A stretch of DNA of 64,000 nucleotides, taken from assembly GCA_026225945.1 (NCBI GenBank), contig JAMJFZ010001258.1, positions 15,369,501-15,433,500 of the forward strand, read 5' to 3'. A program made the position numbers and the translations under genes. This document shows positions 49,750 to 60,089 of the stretch, piece by piece (positions within the stretch are counted from its first letter, which is position 1; each line of letters opens with the position of its first letter). Source of the stretch: Cricetomys ansorgei. Lineage: Eukaryota; Chordata; Mammalia; Rodentia; Nesomyidae. Under the pieces are notes generated by a model, which saw only the letters and a program-made list of their open reading frames with translations, was not told where the DNA came from and searched no databases.

Positions 49750-49890
49750 AGAAGACATGTGGTACATGCCTCTAACCCCAGCACTTGGGAGGCTGAGGCA
49801 GGAGAATCTCCATGAGTTCAGGACCAATCTAGGCTTTGTAGTGAGTTGGAGGCTATCTTGAACTGCACAGAAAAACTGTTTCAAAACAAA
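49750..49890 (+). mobile_element. B1 SINE
   Basis: acatgtggtacatgcctcta, accccagcacttgggaggct and gctttgtagtgagttggagg. Confidence 0.85.
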
Positions 49891-50319
49891 GGGCATTTAA
49901 ATTCCTAAATAATAGTTAGGTTTTAAAAGAAAGTATGTGATGGGATAGTGGGGAGGATTGGTACAGAGCTGTGGCATTTCTGCACTCTTCTGTTCAAAGC
50001 AAGCTTTCTGAAATAGCTTCTTAGTAAGTTAACATTGTCTATATTTGTGAATTAAGGGCTGCATTCAAGTTCCTGTGACAGTCTTAGAAGAAAGCCGTGT
50101 TTTTGAGAGTCTATCATAGGGCACTTCTATTAACATTTTTCTAAAGCATACCTTGTCAATCACAGGTAGAAATTATATACAGACATCACCAAAGAATGTG
50201 CAAGTACATCATGGCCACCTTACCTAAAGGGAACATGTGGCACTGAGAACTACTCCAACTCTGACTTCTAGATGTCACCTTTAGGGGTGACAGTCTAAAG
50301 CTCTCAGATTTAGTCATTG

Positions 50320-50415
50320 GTCACTGTCTTTAATCCCAGCACTTAGGAGGCAGAAGCAGGCAGATCTCTGCACTCTAGGCCAGAGGACTACATAGTAAGA
50401 TGCTATCTCAAGAAG
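50320..50415 (+). mobile_element. B1 SINE (5' fragment)
   Basis: ctgtctttaatcccagcact, taggaggcagaagcaggcag and actacatagtaagatgctat. Confidence 0.8.
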
Positions 50416-50424
50416 TTAAAATGG

Positions 50425-50612
50425 GGAAAGATGACCTAACATTTAAGACCACTGGCTGTTCTTCCAGAGGACCGGGGTTCAATTCTCAGCACCCTCATGG
50501 TGGCTCACAACTGTCTGTGACTCATTCCCAGGGGATCCAGCACCATCCACTGGCCTCCAGGGACACTGCATTTGTGCTCAGACATTCAGGCAAACATTCA
50601 AACATGAAGGGA
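50425..50612 (+). mobile_element. B2 SINE
   Basis: aagaccactggctgttcttc, cagaggaccggggttcaatt and aactgtctgtgactcattcc. Confidence 0.88.
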
Positions 50613-50627
50613 AAAAAAGGGTGATGG

Positions 50628-50790
50628 TGGCTAGGTGTAGTGTTGTGCTTTTAACTTCAGCACATGGGCAGAGCCAGGTGGATCTCTCAGGATCTCTGAG
50701 TTGGAGGCTAGCCTTGTGTACATAATGAGTTTCAGGCCAACCAAGGCTACATAATGAGACTGTTTCAAACCAAAACAACAACAACAAACC
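50628..50790 (+). mobile_element. B1 SINE
   Basis: ggctaggtgtagtgttgtgc, cagcacatgggcagagccag and aaggctacataatgagactg with an ACAACAACAA tail. Confidence 0.82.
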
Positions 50791-50922
50791 TCAGAAGGAT
50801 TAGAAACTGTAGGGATCAGATTAAAATTTACAAGAAAGCTGTAACAGTCATCAGGTGGTCATTGCTAGTAATCTACAAAGTAGCTACATTTGTGGTCTTG
50901 TGGACTAAACAATTAAGGCACA

Positions 50923-51165
50923 TTGAGTGGAAGTGACCAGTGTGACCCCTGTAGAGTCTTGGATGTGTGGGCCCCAAGGCAATCCAAACAGATATTAGTT
51001 AAACTTGAAGAAAGTTTAAACTGGCAGAATGAAACAAGGTGGCTTGTGCTTGAACCCCAGCAAATAAAGGAAATGTATCTCTGGGCTTTGAAAATCGTAG
51101 TGTGTTATGAGAGAGATCCAAAGATGATGAGTACCATGCCCATCAAGGAGTTTTTCCAGTGACCA
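50923..51165 (+). pseudogene. Unidentified protein-like 79-codon open frame
   Basis: A frame open from TTG at 50923 to TGA at 51163 with a Trp/Glu/Lys-rich composition (KLEESLNWQNETRWLVLEPQ, IKEMYLWALKIVVCYERDPK). It looks more like protein than the surrounding repeat DNA, but has no ATG near its start and I do not recognise a family. It could be a processed-pseudogene fragment or chance. Confidence 0.2.
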
Positions 51166-51359
51166 GTGACTCCCTTGTGTCAATACATCTGCTTTTTCAG
51201 GTGAACAAAAGTATACTCTAGGTTTTTTTGTTTTTGTATTTTGACAAAAGTTTTACTATGTAGCCATGACTGAGATTAAAAAATAGAATATTTTCTTAAA
51301 TTATCCTCATTTCACTTGGAAATCTGGTCCATTAGAAAGCAAGTATTTCCTGTGGTCTA

Positions 51360-51710
51360 CAAATAAGTGCATTTGTCTTAGTCACTGTGAAGAGATACAC
51401 CATGAGTACAGAAACTCTTATAAAGGAAAGCATCTAATTGGCTTGCTTGCAGTTTCAGAGGCTTGACCCTTTGTCATCATGGTGGGGAACACGGAAGCAG
51501 GCGTGGTGCTGGAGAAGTACTGACAGCTACAGTCTGGTCTGCAGGCAGAGACTGGGTCTGGCAAGGGCTCTCAAAGTTGACCCACTTCCTCCAACAAGGC
51601 CACGCCCAATCCTTCTAATCCTTTCAAAGAGTTCCACTCCCTGGTAATATATCATATATCAAATATATGAGCCTATGGGAGCCATTCTTAATCAAACCAT
51701 CACTCCATTC
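51360..51710. mobile_element. Rodent L1 (Lx-type) 3'-end repeat
   Basis: cactgtgaagagatacacca, aaggaaagcatctaattggc and cctccaacaaggccacgccc. Confidence 0.65.
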
Positions 51711-52324
51711 AAGTTATTTGGGGGTGTCCTGGTGAAGTAGAAGCTTGCTTGAACCCCAGAAATCTCATTCGGAGAGTGGAAGGTCTTCAGCTGTTCCTTC
51801 ACCCACTGCTCTGACAAACCACAAGCTATGCTGCTTGCTTTCACAGCAAGGCACCACCCCTCAAAGGTATAAGGCCTGGCAAATTGTTTATCTGGAGCTG
51901 TAATGTCTCTCCTTATAGGTTCTCTCCCTCTGGTCCCCAGAAAAATACCTAGGTCCAGGCTGCGAGGCCCAACATGCAAATGGGGCTGTCATACAGGCGC
52001 TGTCCTAACCAATGAGTTTTCCCTGACGTCCCTGAACACCAGAGACCCTTTCTCTCACTATATACGTGACTCTGTCACTGAGTTCCACCCTCTGCCCTGG
52101 TCCTCCTCTCAAGGACTGCATGGACCCTCCGTAGACCTATGACTTCCCTCTCGGAGCGCCCACTGCTGGTCACGGAGGAGCTACATTGCAGGGATGGAAG
52201 CAGCCACCAAAGTTAGATGTGGGCTCTGTTAGTGGTTGTCTGGGTAGTTAAAGGGAACGTTGTAAAATTAGAGAGTGGTGCTTTTCTGGAAATGTCACTT
52301 TTTTGAAGGATTCTTACATTTATT

Positions 52325-52465
52325 GAGGGCTTGTGAGAAGGCTCAGTAGGTAAAGGTGCTTGCTGACAGCCAACCCTGACAGCCTGAAGTTGTCCTCTGA
52401 CCTTCATATATGTGCTATATGTGTGCATTCACACACATGCACACAGAATAAATGTCATTTCAAAA
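52325..52465 (+). mobile_element. B2/B3-family SINE
   Basis: gtgagaaggctcagtaggta, aaggtgcttgctgacagcca and tgtcctctgaccttcatata. Confidence 0.82.
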
Positions 52466-52499
52466 AGATTTTTTAGAAAGTTGTACTCTTCTTATTTTT

Positions 52500-52640
52500 T
52501 AATATCTATCTTTATGTATATGGTTTGCCTGCATGTATGGCTATGTACCTTCAGAAGATGGCGTTGGATACTCTGGGACTGGAATTAGGCAGTTGGAAGC
52601 TGCAGTGTGGGTGCTGGGAATTGAACCTTATGACTTTAGT
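52500..52640 (-). mobile_element. B3-like SINE
   Basis: tttgcctgcatgtatggcta, tcagaagatggcgttggata and gtgggtgctgggaattgaac. Confidence 0.75.
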
Positions 52641-52734
52641 TCAAATTTCTTTTGTAGTACTCCATCAGTGTGGATGATACTTCTGATTCATTCTCTAATT
52701 TTAAGATATTGATCAAGGTTCACCTTTTGCAGGG

Positions 52735-52945
52735 GAGGGTGGCAGGGTCTCATGGAGTCCAGGGAAGCTTTGAACTTGCTATGTAGCTGAAGATAACCTT
52801 GAACTTTTGATCCCCCTGCCTCACTTTCTAAGTCCTGGGTTTACAAAGTAGCCACCACCATGATTGGCTTATGTGGTGCTGGAAAATAAAGCCAGGGTTT
52901 CAAGCATATAGGGCAAGCAAGCACTCTGCCACACCCCAGCCCCAC
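52735..52945 (-). mobile_element. B4-like SINE
   Basis: A reversed B1-like half (ctttgaacttgctatgtagc, ccttgaacttttgatccccc) followed by an ID-like part (gcaagcaagcactctgccac). Confidence 0.7.
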
Positions 52946-52949
52946 TCCC

Positions 52950-53980
52950 ACTGCCGGAACCACCTGTTTCTGCACTAGGATGTCAAAAAATGCATGTTAA
53001 ATGTTTCGTGTGTAGCAAGAATGGTCCTGTTGCAGATAGAGCCATACACGGATTTCTGTCTGATCTCAGAACTACTGAGTCCATTAAAAAATGGGCACTC
53101 CAGTTTCAGAGGCGAGTCAGGTAGGATTCCCATACAATTCATGCATCAAGTGCAACTTTTGAGTCAACTTGGTTATCTTCACTTGCCACCATTTCCCTCA
53201 ACGTGAAAAGCGTACACGATAACCTCATGTTCTCGCTCCTCTTCTCAAGATCGCTAGCTCTGTTAATAGCGCCATGGTCTCCCTGGCTCTAAATCCTTAG
53301 CAGTCTTGAATCCTTACCTTTATCAGTCAGGAGAGCCCGTGCAGCTCTCTTTCAGTCATCTCTTTTAATCCAAGTTTATTCACTGGTTTCTGGGCTGTTC
53401 TATTCCTCTTGTAATTGGGTTCCTGCCTCCAGATCTTCTCTCTCCAAGGGGATCCATACTGCCAGGTGTAAAATATAGTCGTCACTAGTGCCTCTGGCCC
53501 CAATATCTCAGCAATTCCCTGTTAACTGCCGAATTAATTGGTATTCCACAATCTGTAGGCACACGTTCCCGTCCACTCTCTTTGATTTATGGTGTGCAAA
53601 ATAACAGGACGCTTTGGCCCCCCTTTGCTAAAATATCACCTAGTATTCTTTAAGCCCGTGTCATGTGCCTGAAATCTTCCATGAAGCCGCTGGTCCGCAG
53701 TCATCTCTCCTTCCGCACACTTAAATCAGTTTGTAGGCACCGGCTACCGGTGGGGCTCCAGTGCGCGTTGCAGTGCTACTACGGCCTCGATTGCTTTTTA
53801 CCTTTTTAGCTAAATGGATCCCATTGAGAGCTCATGGGCTCAGGACCAGATCCTCCCTCCCTTTAATAACTACACAATAAACTGGATTAGTGTTTTCCCT
53901 GTCCATATATAGGCTATCCGTGGAGCCTGGCTCAAACTGAATAAACTAGAATTTACTGGTCTTGGGCGCCAGAGCTGCGC
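52950..53980. other. Spacer upstream of Sec31b, no repeat recognised
   Basis: About 1 kb with no SINE or L1 that I recognise, directly upstream of the Sec31b CpG island. It may include proximal regulatory sequence; no specific motif is claimed. Confidence 0.35.
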
Positions 53981-53984
53981 AATC

Positions 53985-54172
53985 ACAGGGCAGGTTCGCG
54001 CTGCGGAGCTCCGCTGAGCCAGCAGGGAGAGGGTCGCAGGTCACGGCCGGAGCAAGGTTACTTTTGGCCCTCGGCAGCCGCCGTCCGCAGTGCGATGAGC
54101 CCTAAACCCTTCGCTCGGACCGGACCGGCTCCGGCGGTCGCCGGTGACCCCTGACCCGGGCGATCGGCACAG
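53985..54172 (+). promoter_or_regulatory. Sec31b: Sec31b CpG-island promoter and probable noncoding exon 1
   Basis: A CpG-dense block (about 53985-54380) with no TATA box lies 3.4 kb upstream of the first coding exon. A consensus donor, CACAG before GTGGGT at 54173, could close a 5'-noncoding exon, because the first coding exon starts with an acceptor 8 nt before its ATG and so needs an upstream exon. Exon limits are inferred. Confidence 0.55.
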
Positions 54173-54637
54173 GTGGGTTCCCCCGCGGGTCCGGGCCCCC
54201 CGGGCACCGCTCCTCCCGCGGCGGGGCGCCGGGAAGCTCGCCGGTCGCGGCGTCCTGGCCGATCGTATCTGACCGTGAAGCGCCCCGGAGAGCAGGCGAG
54301 AAGCCGAGCTGACCTTCTCCCCGGGGACTGGGCTGCCAAGGGTAGCCGGCGCCCGGGCGCGGTTCCCCGGCCGGTCCGACCCTCCACCGGATGCCTCAGA
54401 ACAACGTGGATGAAGAGCGCATTTCCCCGGTTCCTTCAGCCAATGGTTTAAGCATGTCCTGGAATTTTGCTTAAATTAATACAATGGTTAAAAGCACGGG
54501 GTTTACATGGCGGTTTAGCCGGTTGTTTTCTGTGTAAAACGGGGATAACAGTTTACAGAACTCGCGAGGGAAACCAGAGTTGTGCCTGTCAAAAGCGCTG
54601 CTGGTGATCGCTGCTCGTCTGTTGCGGGGTGTTCCGA

Positions 54638-54651
54638 CCAGTAGGTGGCAC
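54638..54651 (+). promoter_or_regulatory. CTCF-like core motif in Sec31b intron 1
   Basis: CCAGTAGGTGGCAC fits the CTCF core CCASYAGRKGGCR at every position. It lies about 470 bp downstream of the inferred first exon, outside any recognised SINE. Confidence 0.5.
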
Positions 54652-54904
54652 TGGTCAAATGACGCAGCGGAGAGCTACAAGTGCTTAGAAGTTCTCAGGA
54701 AAATCTGAGCTTAACTGACAGCTTTAAACTTTCTTCAAAGCTGGGAAGTACAGTAAAGATTAAGTAATATTATCTCCTGTTTTTATAGGTCAGACTGACA
54801 GGACTGGCTTACTCAAGCAGGTCACAGTAGGTTCTAAGGTCCCTCCTTTCTGCTAGCCTGTGTGGATGAGATCTTGAATGTACATTAGAAGTGGAAACCA
54901 CTGT

Positions 54905-55050
54905 GTTAATGTGAATGCGATGTAGTGGTTCACACCTGGAATCCCAGAACTTGGGAATCAGAAGCAGGAGGACCAGTACTTCACGATCTTTCCAGTTACA
55001 TAGCAAGTTTGAGGCCAGTCTGAGCTACCATGGTCATGAGACACACACAC
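54905..55050 (+). mobile_element. B1 SINE
   Basis: atgtagtggttcacacctgg, aatcccagaacttgggaatc and gaggccagtctgagctacca, then an ACACAC/CCCACCC tail. Confidence 0.82.
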
Positions 55051-55087
55051 ACCCCACCCCCACCCCCACCAAGAGGGAAAGAAACAG

Positions 55088-55320
55088 AGGCTGGAAAGAA
55101 GGCCTTGTGGATAAGAGCAGTAGCATACTGCTCTTGCAGAGGATTGGGTGGGTTCCCAACACCCACATGGTAGCTCACAACTGTCTGTAACTCCAGTTCT
55201 AGGGGATCCACCACTCTCTTCTGACCTCTGAAGGCATTAGGCACCCACGTGGTACACAGACACACATGCAGGCAAAACACTCATACACATAAAACAAAAA
55301 TACATATTTAAAAGATGACA
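55088..55320 (+). mobile_element. B2 SINE
   Basis: ctgctcttgcagaggattgg, cacaactgtctgtaactcca and ttctgacctctgaaggcatt, ending in the CATACACATAAAACAAAAA tail. Confidence 0.92.
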
Positions 55321-55959
55321 AAAGCAAAAAGTAAAATGAATATTTACATTCATTCATTATCAGATAACAAACACTCTGCATTAGTCAAAGGTCAGGAGCA
55401 GGAGTTAGTACACAGTGAGACACGTTGCTGGCTTTTATGAAGCTTGCATGCTAGCAGAGGAGACTGACAATGTGAATGTAAGTGTTTTTGATTCGGTGGG
55501 TCACCTCTGAAGATGTTATATACTGTTGTGGGATATTTTACTCCTGTGTGCTGTTTTGGTTTGTAAAAGGGCTTTGATGCCTTATAGTTGGGAAGCCAGA
55601 TGCCTTGCAGCAAGTGCAGGGCTTGCTTCCTACCTAGTCACACCCTTGTGGTAGCCCTGCTGAGATCTCCACAGATAGAACTAACTGTTACAGTTGAAGG
55701 TGACCGGTCACGAGCAGATCACGAGCAAAGACTCTGATCATACCCAGCCGAGTACTATAGTGTTGTAATGAAGGCCTGGATGTGGAGAGGGGGCTAGGGG
55801 AAAAGGTTTAAAGGGCTAAGGCAGAAGCAAGAGGGAGAATTTTTTTAGGGAAGGAATGAGGTCTCTGCCTAGCTGCCCGGGTATTGAATTCCCTGAGATT
55901 CGAAGTGGTTGGTAATTAATAAAGAGCATTGGAAAATTCAATGATGGACTCTTATTAAG

Positions 55960-56530
55960 CGATCGAACGCCACTTTAACAATATACTCACTCAGAAAGAT
56001 GCGATAAGGAGCTAACCATACAGAGAGTGAAGGGAAGAGCATATAGGAAGAGGCATTTGCAAAGGCTCCAGTATAGGCAAAAGTCATGAGATGAAAAAGC
56101 CGTAGTATGTCTCGGGTAATGCCCCAGAGGAAAACCAGTAAGATGCCGTGGTGAGCAGAGGCCTGGGTTTTATTCTGCATGTACTCGGTGATGCACGGAA
56201 CGCCAGTATTCTATTTTTAAAGTTCAACGCTTCTTGACGTGAAAAGTGAATTAGATGATGGGATGAGTAGCAAGGCGAGTCTCAGTTGGAGACTTTTGTG
56301 GTGATACAGGTGAGCAGCGATGGTACCTTCAAACAGGCTGCTGGCAGAGAAAGTAGGAAAAGGTGGTTAAAATCAGAGAGACGTGATTACAGTGATGGAT
56401 TACAAAGAAGAGAAGGAGAGACTGGGGTGGTTTCCAGCTTCCGGGATGAGAGATTGGGTAGGTAGCAACAACATTTGCCGTGATGAAGAATGGAAGAGTG
56501 AAAGGAAGAAATGGTAGAATAGAGAGCTCC
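55960..56530 (+). mobile_element. L2-like relic
   Basis: gaagaggcatttgcaaaggc and ttccgggatgagagattggg sit in a pattern reminiscent of L2 sense sequence. Low similarity. Confidence 0.35.
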
Positions 56531-56589
56531 ACTGTAGGTAGACTAACTTAGGTATCGTGGCTGCATCTGTGAGTGCAGTTTTGTTTTTA

Positions 56590-56690
56590 GATAAGGTCTT
56601 TACTTTGTATGTAGCCCAGGCTGGCCTGAGCTCATGATCCTAATGCCTCAGCCTCTTAAGTGCTAGGCATAGATGTGCATCACAAGAAGA
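56590..56690 (-). mobile_element. B1-like fragment
   Basis: atgtagcccaggctggcctg, agctcatgatcctaatgcct and cttaagtgctaggcatagat. Sec31b intron 1. Confidence 0.7.
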
Positions 56691-56949
56691 AGAAGTGTTT
56701 AATTAGCAATTTCATATTGAAATTGGTGCTCAGAGGACAGATGTGTGTCAGTGACATACATGTGGAGTTCATTGGCACATGTACAATATTTAAAGCCAAA
56801 GAAATCAGGCAAAGTCACTGAGAAATTTTCTAGTTTGATGGTTATCATCATTAGACCTGCGGTAACCAATGTGATTAAATACCTTGGGAGTTTAGAGAAT
56901 TCAATTTTAGCAATTGTGTAATTGCTTATCTCTGATAAGTCCTGCTTAT

Positions 56950-57472
56950 CCGGTATCGAATGGTAGCTGGATAGGGAGTGAGACTGAATCCAAAACAGAC
57001 ACCTGTATCTTTGAGCCCAGTCGGGAACTGAAGCTAAGCTTTATTCTTGTTTTCAGTCTTTATACCCTCTTCCTCAGAGGTCTACATGCAGTTACAAAGT
57101 TAATAATCATGAGGGACAAAGCACACGTGCAATCATGAGGTTACTAATCGCAAGGGAAAAAGCATACGTACAGTCACAAGGTTCTCACTAGGTGAAGCTA
57201 ACATTCCTGGAGAGCTGGAGTGTTCCTTAAGCAATCTTTGACTTCCTCAAAATAAGCTGTCTCCAGGCAAGTCCTTTTTTATGACTCAGCCCTGCTCAGA
57301 CAGTCTCCCAATTGAGAAATACGCATATAGCAAAGAGCATGCAGCAGAATTTAGGCCCAAAGTCAGGGAGGCTTTCCACATAACTCCACAGTTGATCTTG
57401 CTTTTTCCTTCTGTATGTATTTTGCTGAACTATTTCATCTCGTGGAGAAGAGAGACAATATCTGTGTCCACA
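56950..57472 (-). mobile_element. Probable ERVK-like LTR, antisense to Sec31b
   Basis: On the minus strand there is a TATAAAG box (57058-57064) and an AATAAAGCTT poly(A) signal (57036-57045) about 13 bp beyond it, the short-R layout of rodent ERVK LTRs. The minus-strand 5' end probably starts TGTGGACAC near 57472. I found no target duplication, so the boundaries are approximate. It ends about 70 bp before Sec31b exon 2. Confidence 0.5.
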
Positions 57473-57542
57473 GATGTTCCCTAGACTTCTGGTTTCCATT
57501 TTCAGTGGACCAAGGGTCATATATGTTTTCTGAAATCTACAG

Positions 57543-57629
57543 GACGAACCATGAGGTTGAAGGAACTTGAGAGGCCAGCCGTTCAAGCATGGAGCCCAGC
57601 CAGCCAGTACCCTGTGTATCTGGCCACAG
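57543..57629 (+). CDS. Sec31b: Sec31b exon 2 (first coding exon; CDS from 57551)
   Basis: Eight nt of 5' UTR precede the ATG at 57551 (CGAACCATGA). Encodes 26 codons plus one base. K2 of human is R2 here. Confidence 0.92.
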
Positions 57630-58051
57630 GTATGATGATACTATCCATTAGTAGATACTGGAAGTTATATGTCAAAGAGAAACTTAGTATCTAGAACCCT
57701 CTAATGACCATGAGAGAAAGCTGCAGGATTGTGTCAGGTTTATACCTGGTAACAGCCTTGGACTATGGCTTACGGGTGATACCTCATGCTCTCTTTGAGG
57801 TTACCTCTTGAGAAAGGACTAACTCTCCTGTTCTGCTTCCTCTCCACTCCCTATCCAAATTATACCCTAAATCTATGCATATGTTGTCGTTCGTATGCTG
57901 CCTCTTCTTTACTTTTCTTGTGTCTAGGAACATCTGCCCAGCAGCTGGATGCTTCCTTTAGCACAAATGCCACATTGGAAGTCTTTGAGGTTGATTTCAG
58001 GGACACTTCTCTGGACTTGAAACACAAAGGAATTCTTTCTGCCTCAAGCAG
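57551..58051 (+). CDS. Sec31b: SEC31 homologue B, N-terminal coding exons 2-3 (partial gene)
   Basis: Two exons, 57551-57629 and 57928-58051, join in frame to [20 protein letters not shown]...[20 protein letters not shown]...[19 protein letters not shown]...LSASSR, matching the mammalian SEC31B N-terminus (roughly residues 1-67 of about 1,180). SEC31B is a paralogue of SEC31A and forms the outer cage of COPII vesicles at ER exit sites with SEC13. The N-terminal WD40 propeller begins here. Acceptors are TCTACAG (57536-57542) and GTCTAG; donors are GTATGA and GTACTC. The expected next exon, beginning FHKLVWG, is not present before 64000, so intron 3 exceeds 5.9 kb. Same strand as Ndufb8, as in human, where read-through between the two is known. 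Confidence 0.93.
57928..58051 (+). CDS. Sec31b: Sec31b exon 3
   Basis: Encodes [20 protein letters not shown] and [20 protein letters not shown], then SR, the first blade strands of the WD40 propeller. Ends two bases into an Arg codon before GTACTC. Confidence 0.93.
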
Positions 58052-58784
58052 GTACTCTGTTTGGACTATGAGTGGATATTCAGGTCAGACCCTGATGAAT
58101 ATACTGATAGAGTCCTGGGGGTGGTGTATACAACTCGGGGATCATGAGGTGATAAGTTCTGGGAATAAGAGTTTTGTTAAGTTGGAGAGGAGCTAATTCC
58201 AGGCAAAAGGATTTGAAAACCAGCCACATTTACCTTTCTAGTCAGCAACAGCAGTATCAGTCAGGATGCAGGGGACAGAGCTGCCTTGCACAAGCCAGCA
58301 CTGTGTACCAGCTCTCTTTGAACCCAGGGAGAATGACTCCTTCCTCCCTGGGCTTTTGATAAGACAGCAACCTCACACAACAGTAGTCCACTCTTCTGCC
58401 AACAAGGAAGAGAATGAATGACCTCTCCTCATGGCTCTTAGGTGCTGATTGGGTACTCATAGATTTTATGGCTCTGGCAAGCTGGATGCTCGTGGATTTC
58501 TTGGAAATGTTGTGTAACAGCAATGAAAAGAGGACCATTCATCCTCTTCTTTATTGGCAGAAATGGCTACTAAGAAGTCCTAGTAGATAGAGCTCAATAG
58601 GCAAGGCACTGTCACTGGGATCCCGTGCATTTCACTCATCCCTCAGAATAAGCCTAAATTATAAATGCCATTATTTCCATTTTACTGGGTAGTGGAAACC
58701 ACGAGGAGCTGGACTTGGAATTTAATTATGTTCCTATCTGAGTGCGAAGTCTACTTTCTATTATTTCACTGCTTTTGTTTCTTA

Positions 58785-58885
58785 GACAAGGTGTTGCTAA
58801 GGCTGGCTTTGTACTCAACCATCCTCCCAACTCAACCCCCTGAGTAGCTGGTGTTACAGGTGTGTGCCACTGTGCCTGGCTCTCA
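58785..58885 (-). mobile_element. B1-like fragment
   Basis: caaggtgttgctaaggctgg, cccctgagtagctggtgtta and caggtgtgtgccactgtgcc. Confidence 0.7.
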
Positions 58886-58904
58886 ATTGCCTTTCTAAGG
58901 GTTT

Positions 58905-59170
58905 TGTGAAGATGGTGCTTATAGCCTAATATAATAGTCTGTATGTTTTCATACCATCAGAAAAATGTGAATATTCATTACAGTACATTTCATATTTAAT
59001 ATAAGCGATTTACATATATTATTATAATACTGAATATATGTATATATATACACACATATTCATACATACACACATATATACATATATATACATATGTATT
59101 ATATACACACACATATATATATATACATACATATAGACTATTATATTAGGCTATAAGCACCATCTTCACA
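58905..59170. repeat. 41-bp near-perfect inverted repeat around an AT microsatellite
   Basis: The arm 58905-58945 (starts TGTGAAGATGGTGCTTATAG) is the reverse complement of 59130-59170 with a single mismatch (40 of 41). The 184-bp spacer is AT-rich with (TA)n and (CATA)n runs. Capable of a cruciform or a long hairpin in RNA. Confidence 0.97.
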
Positions 59171-59240
59171 CATACATACATACATACATATATATATACA
59201 TATATATATGTATGTGTGTATATATATATATATATATAAA
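59030..59240. repeat. (TA)n/(CATA)n microsatellite
   Basis: Alternating TATATA, CACACA and CATACATA tracts, ending with about ten TA units at 59219-59238. The right arm of the inverted repeat lies inside it. Confidence 0.9.
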
Positions 59241-59384
59241 ATGTAGATCTTTTGAAGCCCACTAACTTTCCTTGCCCACTCTAACTTAGAGATTTCTGGT
59301 CTCGAAGGCAGCCTTCCATCTGACGACTGGTGGCCCTGTTCTTTCTTGTTTTCTGCAAGTCACCTTGTGCATGCTGTCATGGGA

Positions 59385-59485
59385 AGCACAGTCGTACTGG
59401 TTGTAGCCTAGCTGTAGTGCTAACTAAACTCTGTGCTTTTGGGTAGGTTACATTGGTTACCTCGGGTTTCCTCACTCGCTTTTAA
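59385..59485 (+). mobile_element. MIR fragment
   Basis: gtagtgctaactaaactctg, tgcttttgggtaggttacat and acctcgggtttcctcactcg. Confidence 0.5.
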
Positions 59486-59621
59486 GGAAGAGGTCACACA
59501 AGGTGATCTCTAAGAACTGCTGAGACTTGCATCCGGATCTTACACTCGGTGTCTCCCCACTTTTTCTGTGGGAGTTTCCTTTTCTTTCCTTTTCTTTTCT
59601 TTTTTCCCATCTTAAAACTTC

Positions 59622-59800
59622 TTGGGGTTGCAAGGTGGGTTCACCTGGGAACAGTGCTTGCTGCAAAGGCCTGGCAACTGGAGTTCAACCCTCAGAACCC
59701 ACAGAAAGGCAGAAAGAGAGAACCAGGTCCATAAAATTGCCCTCCACATGAGTGCTGTAGCAAGTGTGCCACTCACACACACCATGCACAGGCACAATAT
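59622..59800 (+). mobile_element. B2/B3-family SINE
   Basis: ggttgcaaggtgggttcacc, cttgctgcaaaggcctggca and gttcaaccctcagaacccac, followed by a long AT-rich tail. Confidence 0.75.
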
Positions 59801-60080
59801 TAATAAATAATACTAACAAATAATACTAATAAAATATCAATAACAAAAACAAGTAATAAATAATAAATAAATGACAGACTATAATAAATAATTAATAATA
59901 AAATAATAAATATAATAATAAAATAAATAATAGAAGAATAACAAATAATAGTAATAATTATTATTAAAAACAATAAAGATAATAATAAATAATAAATAAA
60001 ATTAATAAAATATAATTTTAATTTTATAAATATAAATAATACTTATATTATTTATTTATTAAAAAATAAAGAACCCTAAC
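59800..60080. repeat. (AATA/TAA)n AT-rich low-complexity tract
   Basis: About 280 bp almost entirely A and T in TAA/AATAAA units, apparently grown from the tail of the preceding SINE. Confidence 0.9.
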
Positions 60081-60089
60081 CCTCCTTTG

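Noticed and set aside
54058..54387. Frames of 92-109 codons in the Sec31b CpG island
   Set aside because: Arg/Pro/Gly/Ala-rich products typical of CpG islands, with no similarity to Sec31b, whose first coding exon is at 57551.
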